A stretch of DNA of 32,398 nt from Chloroflexota bacterium (lineage in GTDB: Bacteria; Chloroflexota; Anaerolineae; Anaerolineales; E44-bin32), in assembly GCA_024277995.1 (NCBI GenBank), contig JAJRUD010000069.1:1-32398 (forward strand), given 5' to 3'. A model generated the notes under the pieces. That model saw nothing but the letters and a program-made list of their open reading frames with translations. It was not told where the DNA came from and did no database searches. Position numbers and translations under genes: made by a program. Positions 1 to 7,570 of this stretch are shown here, piece after piece (the first letter of the stretch is position 1; the number at the start of each line of letters is the position of its first letter).

Positions 1-429
1 GGGGACGCGGTCTACATGGAAGCTGACGGGCGCCCTATGCCGATGATGGCTCCGGTGGCGGTGCAGATGGCGGAGACGGCGGCGCGCAACATCCGGCGGG
101 GACTGGCCGGCCTTGAGCCGGAGCCCTTCGAATATCGGGACCCGGGCTCGCTGGCGACCATCGGGCGCAACGCGGCCGTCGCCCGCCTGGGACGATTCAG
201 GCTGAAGGGGTTCGCGGCCTGGGTGGTGTGGCTGGTGGTGCACTTGATGAACTTGATCGGGTTTCGCAACAGGCTGCTCGTGCTCATCAATTGGGCGTGG
301 GATTACTTCTTCTACGACCGGGCTGTGCGTTTGATCCTGGAGTGCGACGCCCCCGTCGATGCGCCAGCGGAAGAAGATGGAGCGGGAGTCATCGGAGGCG
401 GGGAAGGGGGCGGGGCGAAGGGGGATTGA
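1..429 (+). CDS. ndh: Type II NADH dehydrogenase (NDH-2), C-terminal part
   Basis: This is the tail of a single-subunit NADH:quinone oxidoreductase, a flavoprotein on the inner face of the membrane that passes electrons from NADH to quinone without pumping protons. The frame is open from base 1, so the N-terminal FAD and NADH folds lie outside the window. What remains starts with the family's GD-x-A-like FAD-contact segment (GDAVYME) and the PMMAPVAVQMAETAARNI helix. A hydrophobic, amphipathic C-terminal stretch (about residues 60-115 of the visible part) follows and is typical of the membrane-anchoring end of NDH-2. The protein finishes with a Gly-rich acidic tail. The next gene converges on it. 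The family call is good; a related pyridine nucleotide-disulfide oxidoreductase is less likely. Confidence 0.85.
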   Translation, partial: GDAVYMEADGRPMPMMAPVAVQMAETAARNIRRGLAGLEPEPFEYRDPGSLATIGRNAAVARLGRFRLKGFAAWVVWLVVHLMNLIGFRNRLLVLINWAWDYFFYDRAVRLILECDAPVDAPAEEDGAGVIGGGEGGGAKGD

Positions 430-482
430 GGGCACGCCGGCTTGCGGGGCGGCAGGAGAGAACGAAGGGATGCCCCCACATC

Positions 483-695
483 TGTCATTGCGAGCGACCG
501 AAGGGGGCAAAGGGATCTCCCTCCAGGGCCGCGAGAGTGCTGCCGTCGTTCACTCGTCCGCGGGCTGCCCTCTATGACGAAGGGGGAGATTGCCACGGCG
601 GCTGCGCCGCCTGGCAATGACGGACGAGAGCTGTCATTAGCGAGGGACCGCAGGGAGCGTGGCAATCCCCTGCCTGGGCCGCGAAAGCGCTACGG
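483..695. repeat. Cluster of three interspersed repeat copies
   Basis: Three related units of about 50-65 bp lie between the convergent NDH-2 and YqhQ genes. Unit 1 (483-545) and unit 2 (632-695) are direct copies. Both begin TGTCATT(A)GCGAG, pass through GACCG(A/C)AGGG and end in GGGCCGCGA. The middle unit (575-623) is inverted and carries GGCAATGAC and GATTGCCA. The family resembles the 'GTCATTGCGAG...GGCAATC' interspersed repeats found in many bacterial genomes. Unit 2 runs over the TAG stop of the YqhQ gene. I see no coding capacity in the 430-689 gap. Confidence 0.7.
590..617. terminator. Hairpin between convergent genes, possible terminator
   Basis: TTGCCA, one bulged C and GGCGGC pair with GCCGCC-TGGCAA around a TGC loop, giving a 12-bp stem inside the inverted repeat unit. 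No strong T-tract follows on either side. It may act as a bidirectional transcription stop for the two converging genes, but it may equally be only the repeat's own palindrome. Confidence 0.4.
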
Positions 696-1607
696 TGATG
701 GATGCGCCGCCGGATCGTGGGCCTGCTCGTCCTCCGCCCGCCGCATGGCCTGGAAGGCGGCCAGGGCCACCTCGACCATCTCCGGCTCCGGTTCGCGCGT
801 GGTGAGACGCTGGAGGAGCAGGTTGGGGACGACCAGCGGCTTGGCCCATTGCTTGTTCATCAGGCGGCCGCTGAGGCGGATGTATTCGTAGGACAGGGCA
901 GCCAGCACGGGGATGAGCAGGATGCGGCTCATCAGGCGCGTGGCCAGCGGCATTGGCCCGAGGGCGGCGAAGAGCAGGATGGAGAAGACCACCACGGTGA
1001 GCAGGAAGGCCGTGCCGCAGCGGGGGTGTTCGCGCGGGAAGGAATTCACGCTCTCGACCTCCAGCGGGACGCCGGCCTCGAAGGCGTGGATGGTCTTGTG
1101 CTCGGCGCCGTGGTAGCCGAAGACGCGGCGGATCTCCGGCATGCGGCCGATGGCCCAGACGTAAACCACGAAGAGCGCCAGGCGGATGAGGCCCTCCACC
1201 AGATTGGCGGTGGCGGAAGTGATGCCCAGGGTGCGCTCCAGCCCGTAGCCGGCGGCAGCCGGAAGGGCGAAGAAGAGGGCCAGGCCGATGACCATGGAGG
1301 CCACCATGGTCAAGACCATCGGTGCGCCCTCCAGGGATTCATCCTCGCCAGCCTGCAGGTTGGCCGAGATGCTGAGCGCCCACATGCCGAGCGCCAGGGC
1401 GTCCCAGAGCACGATCAGGCCGCGCAGGAAGGGGACGCGCGCCCAGCGGCTGCGGTAGATGGAGCCCAGGGGGCGGGTCTCCAGCGCGATGGAGCCGTCG
1501 GGGGCGCGCATGGCCACGGCACAGACGTGCGAACCGCGCATCATCACGCCCTCGATGACGGCCTGGCCGCCGTAGATGTGGTTGTGTTTCGCCACGGCCG
1601 CTCTCAT
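690..1607 (-). CDS. yqhQ: YqhQ family membrane protein (DUF1385)
   Basis: A 305-residue integral membrane protein of the DUF1385/YqhQ family, whose biochemical function is unknown. Family hallmarks are visible: YGGQAVIEGVMMRG near residues 13-26, the YHGAEHK motif (about residues 169-175), and HPRCGTAFLL shortly after it (about 194-203). Several hydrophobic segments surround these motifs (about residues 98-120, 135-155, 200-250). The ATG start overlaps the stop of the upstream dipeptidase gene as ATGA, so the two are probably translationally coupled and form the end of a three-gene operon with the esterase. The gene ends in TAG inside an interspersed repeat. Length is normal for the family. 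Confidence 0.88.
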   Translation of the reverse strand: MRAAVAKHNHIYGGQAVIEGVMMRGSHVCAVAMRAPDGSIALETRPLGSIYRSRWARVPFLRGLIVLWDALALGMWALSISANLQAGEDESLEGAPMVLTMVASMVIGLALFFALPAAAGYGLERTLGITSATANLVEGLIRLALFVVYVWAIGRMPEIRRVFGYHGAEHKTIHAFEAGVPLEVESVNSFPREHPRCGTAFLLTVVVFSILLFAALGPMPLATRLMSRILLIPVLAALSYEYIRLSGRLMNKQWAKPLVVPNLLLQRLTTREPEPEMVEVALAAFQAMRRAEDEQAHDPAAHPSP

Positions 1608-2980
1608 CGTGCGCCCAGGGCATGGGCGAAGCGGATGTACGTCTCGATGCCCCGGTAGTAGGTCGGCAGGTGCAGCTTCTCGTTCGGCGCGTGCAGGTTG
1701 TCGTCTGGAAGCCCGAAGCCCAGCAGCAGACTGTCCACGCCCAGGAGCTGTTGAATCAGTCCGACGACGGGGATGGTCCCGCCTTCACGCGTGAAGAGCG
1801 GGGTCTTGCCCCAGACCTCTTCGAGAGCGCGGCTGGCGGCCTGCACGGCGGGCGAATCGCGCTCGACGATAGCCGGCGGCGCACCGGCCATGCTTTCCAC
1901 CTCCCAGGTTACCGTCGGCGGGGCGTGCTGTTCGAGATAGCGCAGCAGGGACTGGTGGATCTCGTCGGGGTCCTGGTCGGGCACCAGGCGCATGGAGACC
2001 TTGGCCATGGCCCGGGCGGGCAGGACGGTTTTCGATCCCTTCCCCGTGAATCCGCTGAGCAGGCCGTTGACGTCCAGGGTCGGCCTGGCGCTGGCGCGCT
2101 CCGAAGCCGAGTAGCCCCCTTCGCCGAAGAGCGCGGGGGCTCCCGTCTGTTCGAGCCACCACGCGTCGTCGGTGGGCAGGCGCGCGTAGTCGGCACGCTC
2201 CTCATCGCTCAGCGGGCGCACACGGTCGTAGAAGCCGGGCAGCTGAACGCGGCCCTGAGCGTCGCGCATGCCGGCGATGAGCTCACAGAGCACCTGAGCC
2301 GGATTGTCGACCACGCCGCCAAAGCGCCCGGAGTGCAGGTCTCCTTTCGGGCCCTGGAGGCGGATTTCGAAGTAAGCCAGGCCGCGCAGGGCGTAGGTGA
2401 TGGCCGGCAGGTCGGCGTCCAGGATGCCCGAGTCGGCGTTCAGGCACAGGTCGCAGGCGAGCAGTTCCTTGTGCTCGCGGATGAAGTCCGCCAGGCTGGG
2501 AGAGCCGATCTCCTCCTCCCCCTCGATCATGAACTTGAGGTTGAGCGGCAGACCGCCACCGCGCACCATGGCCTCGACGGCCCGCAAGAAGGCGACGACC
2601 TGCCCTTTCATGTCCGAGGCGCCGCGGGCGTAGATGTTCTCGCCGCGCACCGTGGGTTCGAAGGGCGGCGTGGCCCACTCCTCGAGCGGGTCGGCGGGCT
2701 GCACGTCGTAATGGCCGTAGAAGAGCACCGTCGGGGCGTCGGCGGATGCGTGAAGCCAGTCGCCGTACACCACCGGGTGTCTGGCTGTGGGCATGACGGC
2801 CACGTTCTCGAAGCTCAGGTCCGTCAGGCGGCTGGCGAGCCACTGTGCGGCAGCGGCCATGTCTGCGTCATGCTCGGCGAGCGTTGAGACCGAGGGGATG
2901 CGCAGCAGGGACTTCAGGTCCGCCAGGGCGGGTTCGTGATTCTCGCCGGCGTAGGCGAGGGCTTGCTCCAGGGCTGACAT
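1604..2980 (-). CDS. M20 family metallodipeptidase
   Basis: A 458-residue zinc peptidase of the M20 family (dipeptidase/ArgE/DapE/CPG2 relatives). It is expected to hydrolyse dipeptides or N-acyl amino acids in the cytoplasm. Metal-site motifs are present in order: GHYDVQP (His90, Asp92), ARGASDMKG (Asp123), the EGEEEIGS stretch with the catalytic Glu (153-160), and a late His in HAPNEKLHL. The lid/dimerisation domain lies in roughly residues 190-350. The ATG is preceded by GGAGGA with a 6-nt gap. The gene sits 27 bp behind the esterase and overlaps YqhQ by 4 bp, so these three genes are most likely co-transcribed. There is no signal peptide. The exact substrate cannot be read from the sequence. 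Confidence 0.93.
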   Translation of the reverse strand: MSALEQALAYAGENHEPALADLKSLLRIPSVSTLAEHDADMAAAAQWLASRLTDLSFENVAVMPTARHPVVYGDWLHASADAPTVLFYGHYDVQPADPLEEWATPPFEPTVRGENIYARGASDMKGQVVAFLRAVEAMVRGGGLPLNLKFMIEGEEEIGSPSLADFIREHKELLACDLCLNADSGILDADLPAITYALRGLAYFEIRLQGPKGDLHSGRFGGVVDNPAQVLCELIAGMRDAQGRVQLPGFYDRVRPLSDEERADYARLPTDDAWWLEQTGAPALFGEGGYSASERASARPTLDVNGLLSGFTGKGSKTVLPARAMAKVSMRLVPDQDPDEIHQSLLRYLEQHAPPTVTWEVESMAGAPPAIVERDSPAVQAASRALEEVWGKTPLFTREGGTIPVVGLIQQLLGVDSLLLGFGLPDDNLHAPNEKLHLPTYYRGIETYIRFAHALGAR

Positions 2981-3007
2981 GGGTGGTCCTCCATCCGCCG
3001 GAAGTGT

Positions 3008-4003
3008 TCAGGCGGGCATGCTTTGACTGATGAGCGGGATCGAAACGTCGAAACGGTAACTGATGTTGAAGTGGCCGTCCTCGAACTCCTGGTAGGTGTG
3101 CGCCACGCCCAGGGCTTGCAGGCGCTGAACGAAAATGCGGCAGCCGTACTGCAGGTTGAATTCATCCCTGCTGCCGCAGTCGAGGAACAGCAGGCGCAGC
3201 GATTTCAGGGCCTCCGCATAGTCAGCCACCATTTGCACCGGGTCGTGGCTCAGCCAGCGTCGCCACACCTGCGTGTCGAGCTCCCCCGTGCGCGGGTCGA
3301 GCGGCAGGTCGAACCCCAGGGGCGCGCCGGGATTGGGGGAATAGCAGGCCGACATGGCGGCGACGTTCATCAGGGCGTGGAAATCCGAATCCTTGGGGCG
3401 GATGGCCGAGGGGTCGCTGAGCACGCGTTCCAGGCCGCCGAAACGCTCGACGGCCTTCAGGAAGCGCGGGAAATCCGCCTTGTAGCACAGCTCGAAATAC
3501 TTATCCCCGCTGTGGTCGGCCACCAGGCCGAAGGTCTCGGGATGCTGCATGGCGACGGTGAGCGCGCCATATCCGCCGGAGGATTTGCCGGCTATCGCCC
3601 GGTGGTCCCGCTCGGGGATGGTGCGGAAGTGTTCATCGACGTACTGCACCAGCTCGAGCAGGTAGTCGCGGTAATTGCCGGTGGCGGGGGAGTTGAGGTA
3701 TTGCGAGCCGCCGTATCGCGTGAAGCAATTGGGCATGACCAGGATCATGCGGCGGGCCTGCCCCTGGCTGATGAGGCGGTCCATGCGCTGCTGGATGTTC
3801 TCCTCCCAGCCGGACCAATTCAGGAAGGAGTGGCCGCTGCCGGTGAAGCCGGCCAGCAGGAAGAGGACGGGGAACCGCTCGTCGCTCTCCTCGTAACCCG
3901 GCGGGAGATAGACGGGCAGCGTGCGTTCGGATGGGTCGCCGAGGGGATTGTCTCTCAGGGCCCGGCTGATGGGGTGCTCGTAGCGAATGTGTGATGGGGA
4001 CAA
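3008..4003 (-). CDS. Esterase D / enterochelin-esterase-like alpha/beta hydrolase
   Basis: About 331 residues of a putative esterase of the esterase D/Fes-like alpha/beta-hydrolase group, likely cytoplasmic, with unknown substrate. The nucleophile elbow GKSSGGYG places the catalytic Ser near residue 141. Candidate acid and base partners lie in SRDEFNLQYG and EDGHFNISYR near the C-terminus. I chose TTG at 4003 because a GGAG Shine-Dalgarno lies 7 nt upstream and a strong promoter ends only about 20 bp further up. The frame stays open to another TTG at 4054, but that codon is part of the promoter's -35 region and would give an N-terminal extension unlike the family. It is first gene of the operon with the M20 peptidase and YqhQ. 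Confidence 0.85.
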   Translation of the reverse strand: MSPSHIRYEHPISRALRDNPLGDPSERTLPVYLPPGYEESDERFPVLFLLAGFTGSGHSFLNWSGWEENIQQRMDRLISQGQARRMILVMPNCFTRYGGSQYLNSPATGNYRDYLLELVQYVDEHFRTIPERDHRAIAGKSSGGYGALTVAMQHPETFGLVADHSGDKYFELCYKADFPRFLKAVERFGGLERVLSDPSAIRPKDSDFHALMNVAAMSACYSPNPGAPLGFDLPLDPRTGELDTQVWRRWLSHDPVQMVADYAEALKSLRLLFLDCGSRDEFNLQYGCRIFVQRLQALGVAHTYQEFEDGHFNISYRFDVSIPLISQSMPA

Positions 4004-4025
4004 GGGAATGCTCCGACTGGACGGG

Positions 4026-4054
4026 ATTATAGCCTCGCTGACCGGGCCCGCCAA
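4026..4054 (-). promoter_or_regulatory. SigA-type promoter of the esterase operon
   Basis: On the minus strand TTGGCG (4049-4054) and a perfect TATAAT (4026-4031) are separated by 17 bp. The predicted start of transcription is near 4018, just ahead of the GGAG and TTG chosen as the esterase start. Confidence 0.75.
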
Positions 4055-4102
4055 GGGTAACGGTCGTGATGGGTGCTATTGGCCGCTGACTCGCTAATGC
4101 AT

Positions 4103-4125
4103 GGCGCAAGCGCCTGTGGTACGCT
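4103..4125 (+). promoter_or_regulatory. Candidate promoter and operator for the CBS-like gene
   Basis: An extended -10 (TGG followed by TACGCT, 4117-4125) lies about 40 bp before the CBS-like start codon. No good -35 is present. A 12-bp palindrome GGCGCAAGCGCC (4103-4114) fills what would be the promoter spacer and could be a regulator site. This rests on pattern only. Confidence 0.3.
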
Positions 4126-4162
4126 TGGGGCAAGTTGCGCTTGAAATCGGCGGAGGTGTGCC

Positions 4163-5584
4163 ATGGGAGAAGGGCCGTTGCCTGTATCAGATGCCCTGCG
4201 CGTATACGATGATATCACGGGCGCCATCGGCTGGACGCCGCTGGTCCGTCTGCGGCGCGTCACGCAAGACTTGGCCTGTCCGGTCTACGGCAAGATCGAG
4301 ATGTTGAACCCGGGAGGCTCGGTCAAGGATCGCATCGCCTTTCCGATGATCGAGGCCTTCGAGCAGTCGGGCGAACTCAAGCCGGGCGGCACCGTGGTGG
4401 AGGCGACGTCGGGCAACACGGGTGTGGGACTGGCCATCGCCTGTGCGATGAGGGGCTACCAGGCGGTGTTCGTCATGCCCGATAAGATGAGCGATGAGAA
4501 AATCAGGCTCCTGCGAGCGTTCGGCGCGCGCGTGCTGATCACGCCCACCGCCGTGGAGCCGGACGACCCGCGTTCCTATTACTCGGTGGCCAAACGCATC
4601 GTGGCCGAAACGCCCAACGCCGTGCTGGCCAACCAGTATCACAACCCCGAAAACCCTGAGGCGCACTATCACACTACCGGGCCGGAGATCTGGGAGCAGA
4701 CCCAGGGCCGCGTGACGGACATCGTCATCGGCATGGGCACGGGGGGCACGATCACCGGCGTGGCGCGCTACATGCGCGATAACGGCCACAAGGTGCGCAT
4801 CGTGGGCGTGGACCCGGTGGGGTCGATCCTCTACGACGCATGGAAGCGCGGCGGCGACGCGACCGGCCTGGAGGCCTTCACCTACAAGGTGGAAGGGATC
4901 GGCGAGGACTTCATCCCCACCACGCTGGACCTCAGCCTGGTGGATGAGGTGGTACAGGTGGACGACGGCGAATCCTTCCTGTGGACGCGACGCCTGGTGC
5001 GCGAGGAGGGCATCTTCGTCGGCGGCTCATCCGGCTCGGCGCTGGCTGGCGCCGTGAAGGCGGCGCAGGGCCTGGGACCGGATCGGCTGATGGTGGTCAT
5101 CTTCCCCGATTCGGGATCGCGCTACTTGTCCAAGGTTTTCGACGACGATTGGATGCGCGAGCACGGTTTCCTGGTGGACCGACGGCGTGACGTGACGGCG
5201 CGCATCGTGGCGCAGGCCAGGGGATTGCCCGAGCTGGTCACCGCTTCACCCGGCGACCGCATGACGGAGGTGATCGGGCGCCTGCGCCAGCACGGGATCT
5301 CGCAACTGCCCGTTGTCGGCGACGACGGCAGGCTGGTCGGGCTGGTCTCGGAGGTCGACCTGCTGGAGCACATGCTGCATGCGGAGCACACCCACGACCC
5401 GGAGGAGACCGTCGAGCCGCTCATCGAGCGCGATGTCCGCTGTGCGCACGAAGAGGCTCCCTTTTCGGAAGTGCTGCCCGACCTGTTGAACAAGAAGGTC
5501 GTCGTCCTGGTGGACGACCTCAAGCGGCCGACGGGAATCCTCACGATCATCGACGCCCTGGAGTTCATGGCGCCTACCGCGTAG
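4163..5584 (+). CDS. Cystathionine beta-synthase-like PLP enzyme with C-terminal CBS pair
   Basis: A 473-residue fold-type II PLP enzyme. It would condense serine (or an activated serine) with homocysteine to cystathionine, or make cysteine from sulfide. The PLP lysine is Lys55 in GGSVKDR, the phosphate/substrate loop is SGNTG (83-87), and a GMGTGGT phosphate-binding loop follows near residue 190. Residues from about 345 to 470 form two CBS domains, the regulatory pair that binds adenosyl ligands such as SAM in some homologues. The 473-aa length with no heme-binding N-terminal extension fits bacterial CBS. The ATG has GGAGG upstream. The convergent neighbour is a cystathionine gamma-synthase/lyase, which supports transsulfuration over plain cysteine synthase. 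Confidence 0.9.
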   Translation: MGEGPLPVSDALRVYDDITGAIGWTPLVRLRRVTQDLACPVYGKIEMLNPGGSVKDRIAFPMIEAFEQSGELKPGGTVVEATSGNTGVGLAIACAMRGYQAVFVMPDKMSDEKIRLLRAFGARVLITPTAVEPDDPRSYYSVAKRIVAETPNAVLANQYHNPENPEAHYHTTGPEIWEQTQGRVTDIVIGMGTGGTITGVARYMRDNGHKVRIVGVDPVGSILYDAWKRGGDATGLEAFTYKVEGIGEDFIPTTLDLSLVDEVVQVDDGESFLWTRRLVREEGIFVGGSSGSALAGAVKAAQGLGPDRLMVVIFPDSGSRYLSKVFDDDWMREHGFLVDRRRDVTARIVAQARGLPELVTASPGDRMTEVIGRLRQHGISQLPVVGDDGRLVGLVSEVDLLEHMLHAEHTHDPEETVEPLIERDVRCAHEEAPFSEVLPDLLNKKVVVLVDDLKRPTGILTIIDALEFMAPTA

Positions 5585-5680
5585 CGTCGAATCGTGGTTG
5601 GTGGGGCGCGGGGCAGGAGCGCGCTCCGGGGCTATAGGAGGGCGCGGCCCCCTGTGATCGAGCGGTGTGGCCTGGCCGGG

Positions 5681-6835
5681 CTATGCGAGAGCGTCGAGCG
5701 CCTGGCGCAGGTCCTCGACCAGGTCCTGCGTGTTCTCCAGGCCGACCGAGAGGCGGATCAGCGCCGGGCTGACTGCCAGCGGCGAGTCCAGCGTGGAGGC
5801 ATGGGTCATGGCGGCCGGCACCTCGATCAGCGATTCGACCCCACCCAATGATTCCGCCAATGCGAAAAGGTGCGTGCCTTCTGCGATGCGGCGGGCGGCG
5901 TGGGTGCCTCCCTTGGCCGTAAAGGAGACCATGCCGCCTCCATTGCGCATCTGCCGCCGGGCCAGGTCGTGCTGAGGGTGGGAGGGCAGCCCGGGGTAGA
6001 AGACCTGCTCAATCGCCTCGTGAGTCTCAAGGAATCGGGCAACCGCCTCGGCGTTGGACGCGTGGCGCTCCATGCGCACGGGCAGGGTTTTGATGCCGCG
6101 CAGGACGAGGAAGCAATCCATGGGGCCCGGGACGGCTCCAACTGCGTTCTGCAGGAAGGCGAGGCGTTCTGCCAGTGCGGCGTCGCGCACCACGATGGCG
6201 CCGCCGACGACGTCAGAATGGCCGCCGAGGTACTTGGTGGTGGAGTGCAGGACGATGTCGGCCCCCAGGTTGAGGGGTTGCTGCAGGTAGGGCGTGGCGA
6301 AGGTGTTGTCGACGCAGATCCAGGCGCTGGAGTTCATCTTGCGCGCGCCTTCGGCGATGCCCCGGATGTCGCACAGGTTGAGCAGCGGGTTGGTCGGCGT
6401 CTCCAGCCAGATCAGGCGCGTCTCAGGACGCAGGTGTTTCAGGAAGGCAGCCGGTTCGGAGGCGGGAGCGTAGCTGAAGGACACGCCCATAGGCGCGTAG
6501 GTCTGCTCGAAGATGCGATAGGTGCCGCCATAGAGATCGTCGACCGCGAGAACGTGATCGCCGGGTCTCAGCAGGTGCAGGATGGCGTCGATGGCGGCCA
6601 TGCCGGAGGCGAAAGCCAGGCCGGCATGGCCTTCCTCGAGGGAACTGAGGCATTCTTCCAGGGCATGGCGGGTGGGGTTGCCCGTGCGTGAGTATTCGTA
6701 GCCGAGGTGTTCACCGACGCGCTTCTGGCGATAGGTGGAGGTCTGATAGATGGGGGTCATCACGGCGCCGGTGGAGGGGTCGGCGGGCTGGCCGGCGTGG
6801 ATGGTGCGGGTCTCGAACCGGTAGGGTTTGCGCAT
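5681..6835 (-). CDS. Cystathionine gamma-synthase/gamma-lyase family enzyme
   Basis: A 384-residue Cys/Met-metabolism PLP enzyme (fold type I). It either splits cystathionine to cysteine, 2-oxobutyrate and ammonia, or runs the gamma-replacement that makes cystathionine. Seen in order: the GYEYSRTGNPT substrate/PLP segment (about 45-55), FASGMAAI (about 76-83), VDNTFATPYLQQPL (about 175-188), and the PLP lysine Lys201 in STTKYLGGHSD. Length is standard. I use the ATG at 6835 because AGGAGG lies 5 nt before it. An in-frame GTG at 6841 overlaps that ribosome-binding site. Together with the converging CBS-like gene it could run reverse transsulfuration (homocysteine to cysteine). Lyase, synthase and O-acetylhomoserine sulfhydrylase activities cannot be told apart here. 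Confidence 0.9.
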   Translation of the reverse strand: MRKPYRFETRTIHAGQPADPSTGAVMTPIYQTSTYRQKRVGEHLGYEYSRTGNPTRHALEECLSSLEEGHAGLAFASGMAAIDAILHLLRPGDHVLAVDDLYGGTYRIFEQTYAPMGVSFSYAPASEPAAFLKHLRPETRLIWLETPTNPLLNLCDIRGIAEGARKMNSSAWICVDNTFATPYLQQPLNLGADIVLHSTTKYLGGHSDVVGGAIVVRDAALAERLAFLQNAVGAVPGPMDCFLVLRGIKTLPVRMERHASNAEAVARFLETHEAIEQVFYPGLPSHPQHDLARRQMRNGGGMVSFTAKGGTHAARRIAEGTHLFALAESLGGVESLIEVPAAMTHASTLDSPLAVSPALIRLSVGLENTQDLVEDLRQALDALA

Positions 6836-6854
6836 AGCCACCTCCTGGGGTGAT

Positions 6855-6916
6855 GCCCGGGCAGCGGGCTCCGGAGTAGAGCTCTCCGGGAATGGGCGTA
6901 TGCCCGGCTTCGGGCA
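6855..6916 (-). promoter_or_regulatory. Structured leader of the cystathionine gamma-enzyme gene
   Basis: Three hairpins follow one another on the minus strand before the ribosome-binding site. The first is TGCCCG/CGGGCA (6901-6916), the second CCGGAG/CTCCGG (6871-6889), the third GCCCG/CGGGC (6855-6869). The 5' arm of the first could also pair with the TGCCCGGGCA palindrome next to the third, so alternative folds are possible. No known riboswitch is recognised. Function is inference only. Confidence 0.35.
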
Positions 6917-6968
6917 TGCAGGCTGCCAGACGCATGAGCACGCAATACGTGACGGCGCGCCTGCACAG

Positions 6969-6974
6969 TATAAT
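6969..6974 (+). promoter_or_regulatory. -10 box of the small-protein gene
   Basis: A perfect TATAAT lies 28 bp before the ATG at 7003, followed by GAGGAG at 6991-6996. No good -35 is seen at the right distance. Confidence 0.55.
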
Positions 6975-7002
6975 ACCCGAACCTTTACGAGAGGAGCGGG
7001 GT

Positions 7003-7353
7003 ATGGAGCTGAATTTCCCGGAGACAGGAGAAAGCCGGCTGCCGCCGCAGGAGACCCGAATTCGCGAGATCCTGGTGGAGCCCTATGCGGACGGCAGGCG
7101 AATAAGGCTGACCATCGAGCTGACCCCTTTCGAAGAAAGACCCAATTTGGATATCGAGGTGGCCGACCCGCAGGGGAGCAGGGCGGCCAGCGCGAGCGTG
7201 ATCGAATGCATGAATTTCAAGATGTCGCTCACGATGCACCTCCGCGGGGAAGCGCCGGCGGGGCGCTACACGGCGAGGGCGGCTCTGTCCTTCGAAGATC
7301 ACGGCCGGGTGGATGAGAAAGAAGTGGTGTTTGATCTTCCGGCTGGCGAGTGA
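7003..7353 (+). CDS. Small conserved hypothetical protein, beta-rich
   Basis: A 116-residue acidic soluble protein without signal peptide or membrane segment. The ATG at 7003 is preceded by GAGGAG with a 6-nt gap and by a TATAAT box. The pattern of alternating hydrophobic residues (RIRLTIELTPF, NLDIEVADPQG, KMSLTMHLRG, GRYTARAALSFED, DEKEVVFDLP) suggests an Ig-like or other beta-sandwich fold with about six strands. The protein looks like one recurring in Chloroflexota-type genomes, but I cannot name a family. It is transcribed alone. The two hairpins after its stop separate it from the next gene. Function unknown. Confidence 0.75.
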   Translation: MELNFPETGESRLPPQETRIREILVEPYADGRRIRLTIELTPFEERPNLDIEVADPQGSRAASASVIECMNFKMSLTMHLRGEAPAGRYTARAALSFEDHGRVDEKEVVFDLPAGE

Positions 7354-7384
7354 TGGATACGGCGGACGACAACGTCTCGTGCCG

Positions 7385-7458
7385 CGCTCGAGGGGAGGAG
7401 TGCCTCCGAGCGAGCGTGGCGGAATGAGATGCGGCCTCCGCGCTCGCGGAGGCCGCAT
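7385..7458 (+). terminator. Two tandem hairpins, probable transcription stop
   Basis: The first hairpin (7385-7414) has CGCTC/GAGCG outer and GGAGG/CCTCC inner pairing. The second (7429-7458) is a perfect 12-bp stem, ATGCGGCCTCCG with its complement, around a 6-nt loop. Neither is followed by a T-run, so this would be an atypical terminator. The second could also be a protein-binding palindrome. Confidence 0.45.
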
Positions 7459-7524
7459 CGCGAGCAGGGGCGGCCGTGATGGAAAGGGCTTGCGGCATCC
7501 AAGTTGCATCTCAAGGCCCGTGGG

Positions 7525-7530
7525 TATAAT
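7525..7530 (+). promoter_or_regulatory. -10 box of the beta-propeller/M23 operon
   Basis: A perfect TATAAT sits 40 bp before the ATG at 7571. A TTGCAT at 7504-7509 is 15 bp away, which is short for a -35, so only the -10 is claimed. Confidence 0.5.
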
Positions 7531-7570
7531 CATTGGGCTTGCCAATCTGTGAGTGAGGCGGACAAAGGGT

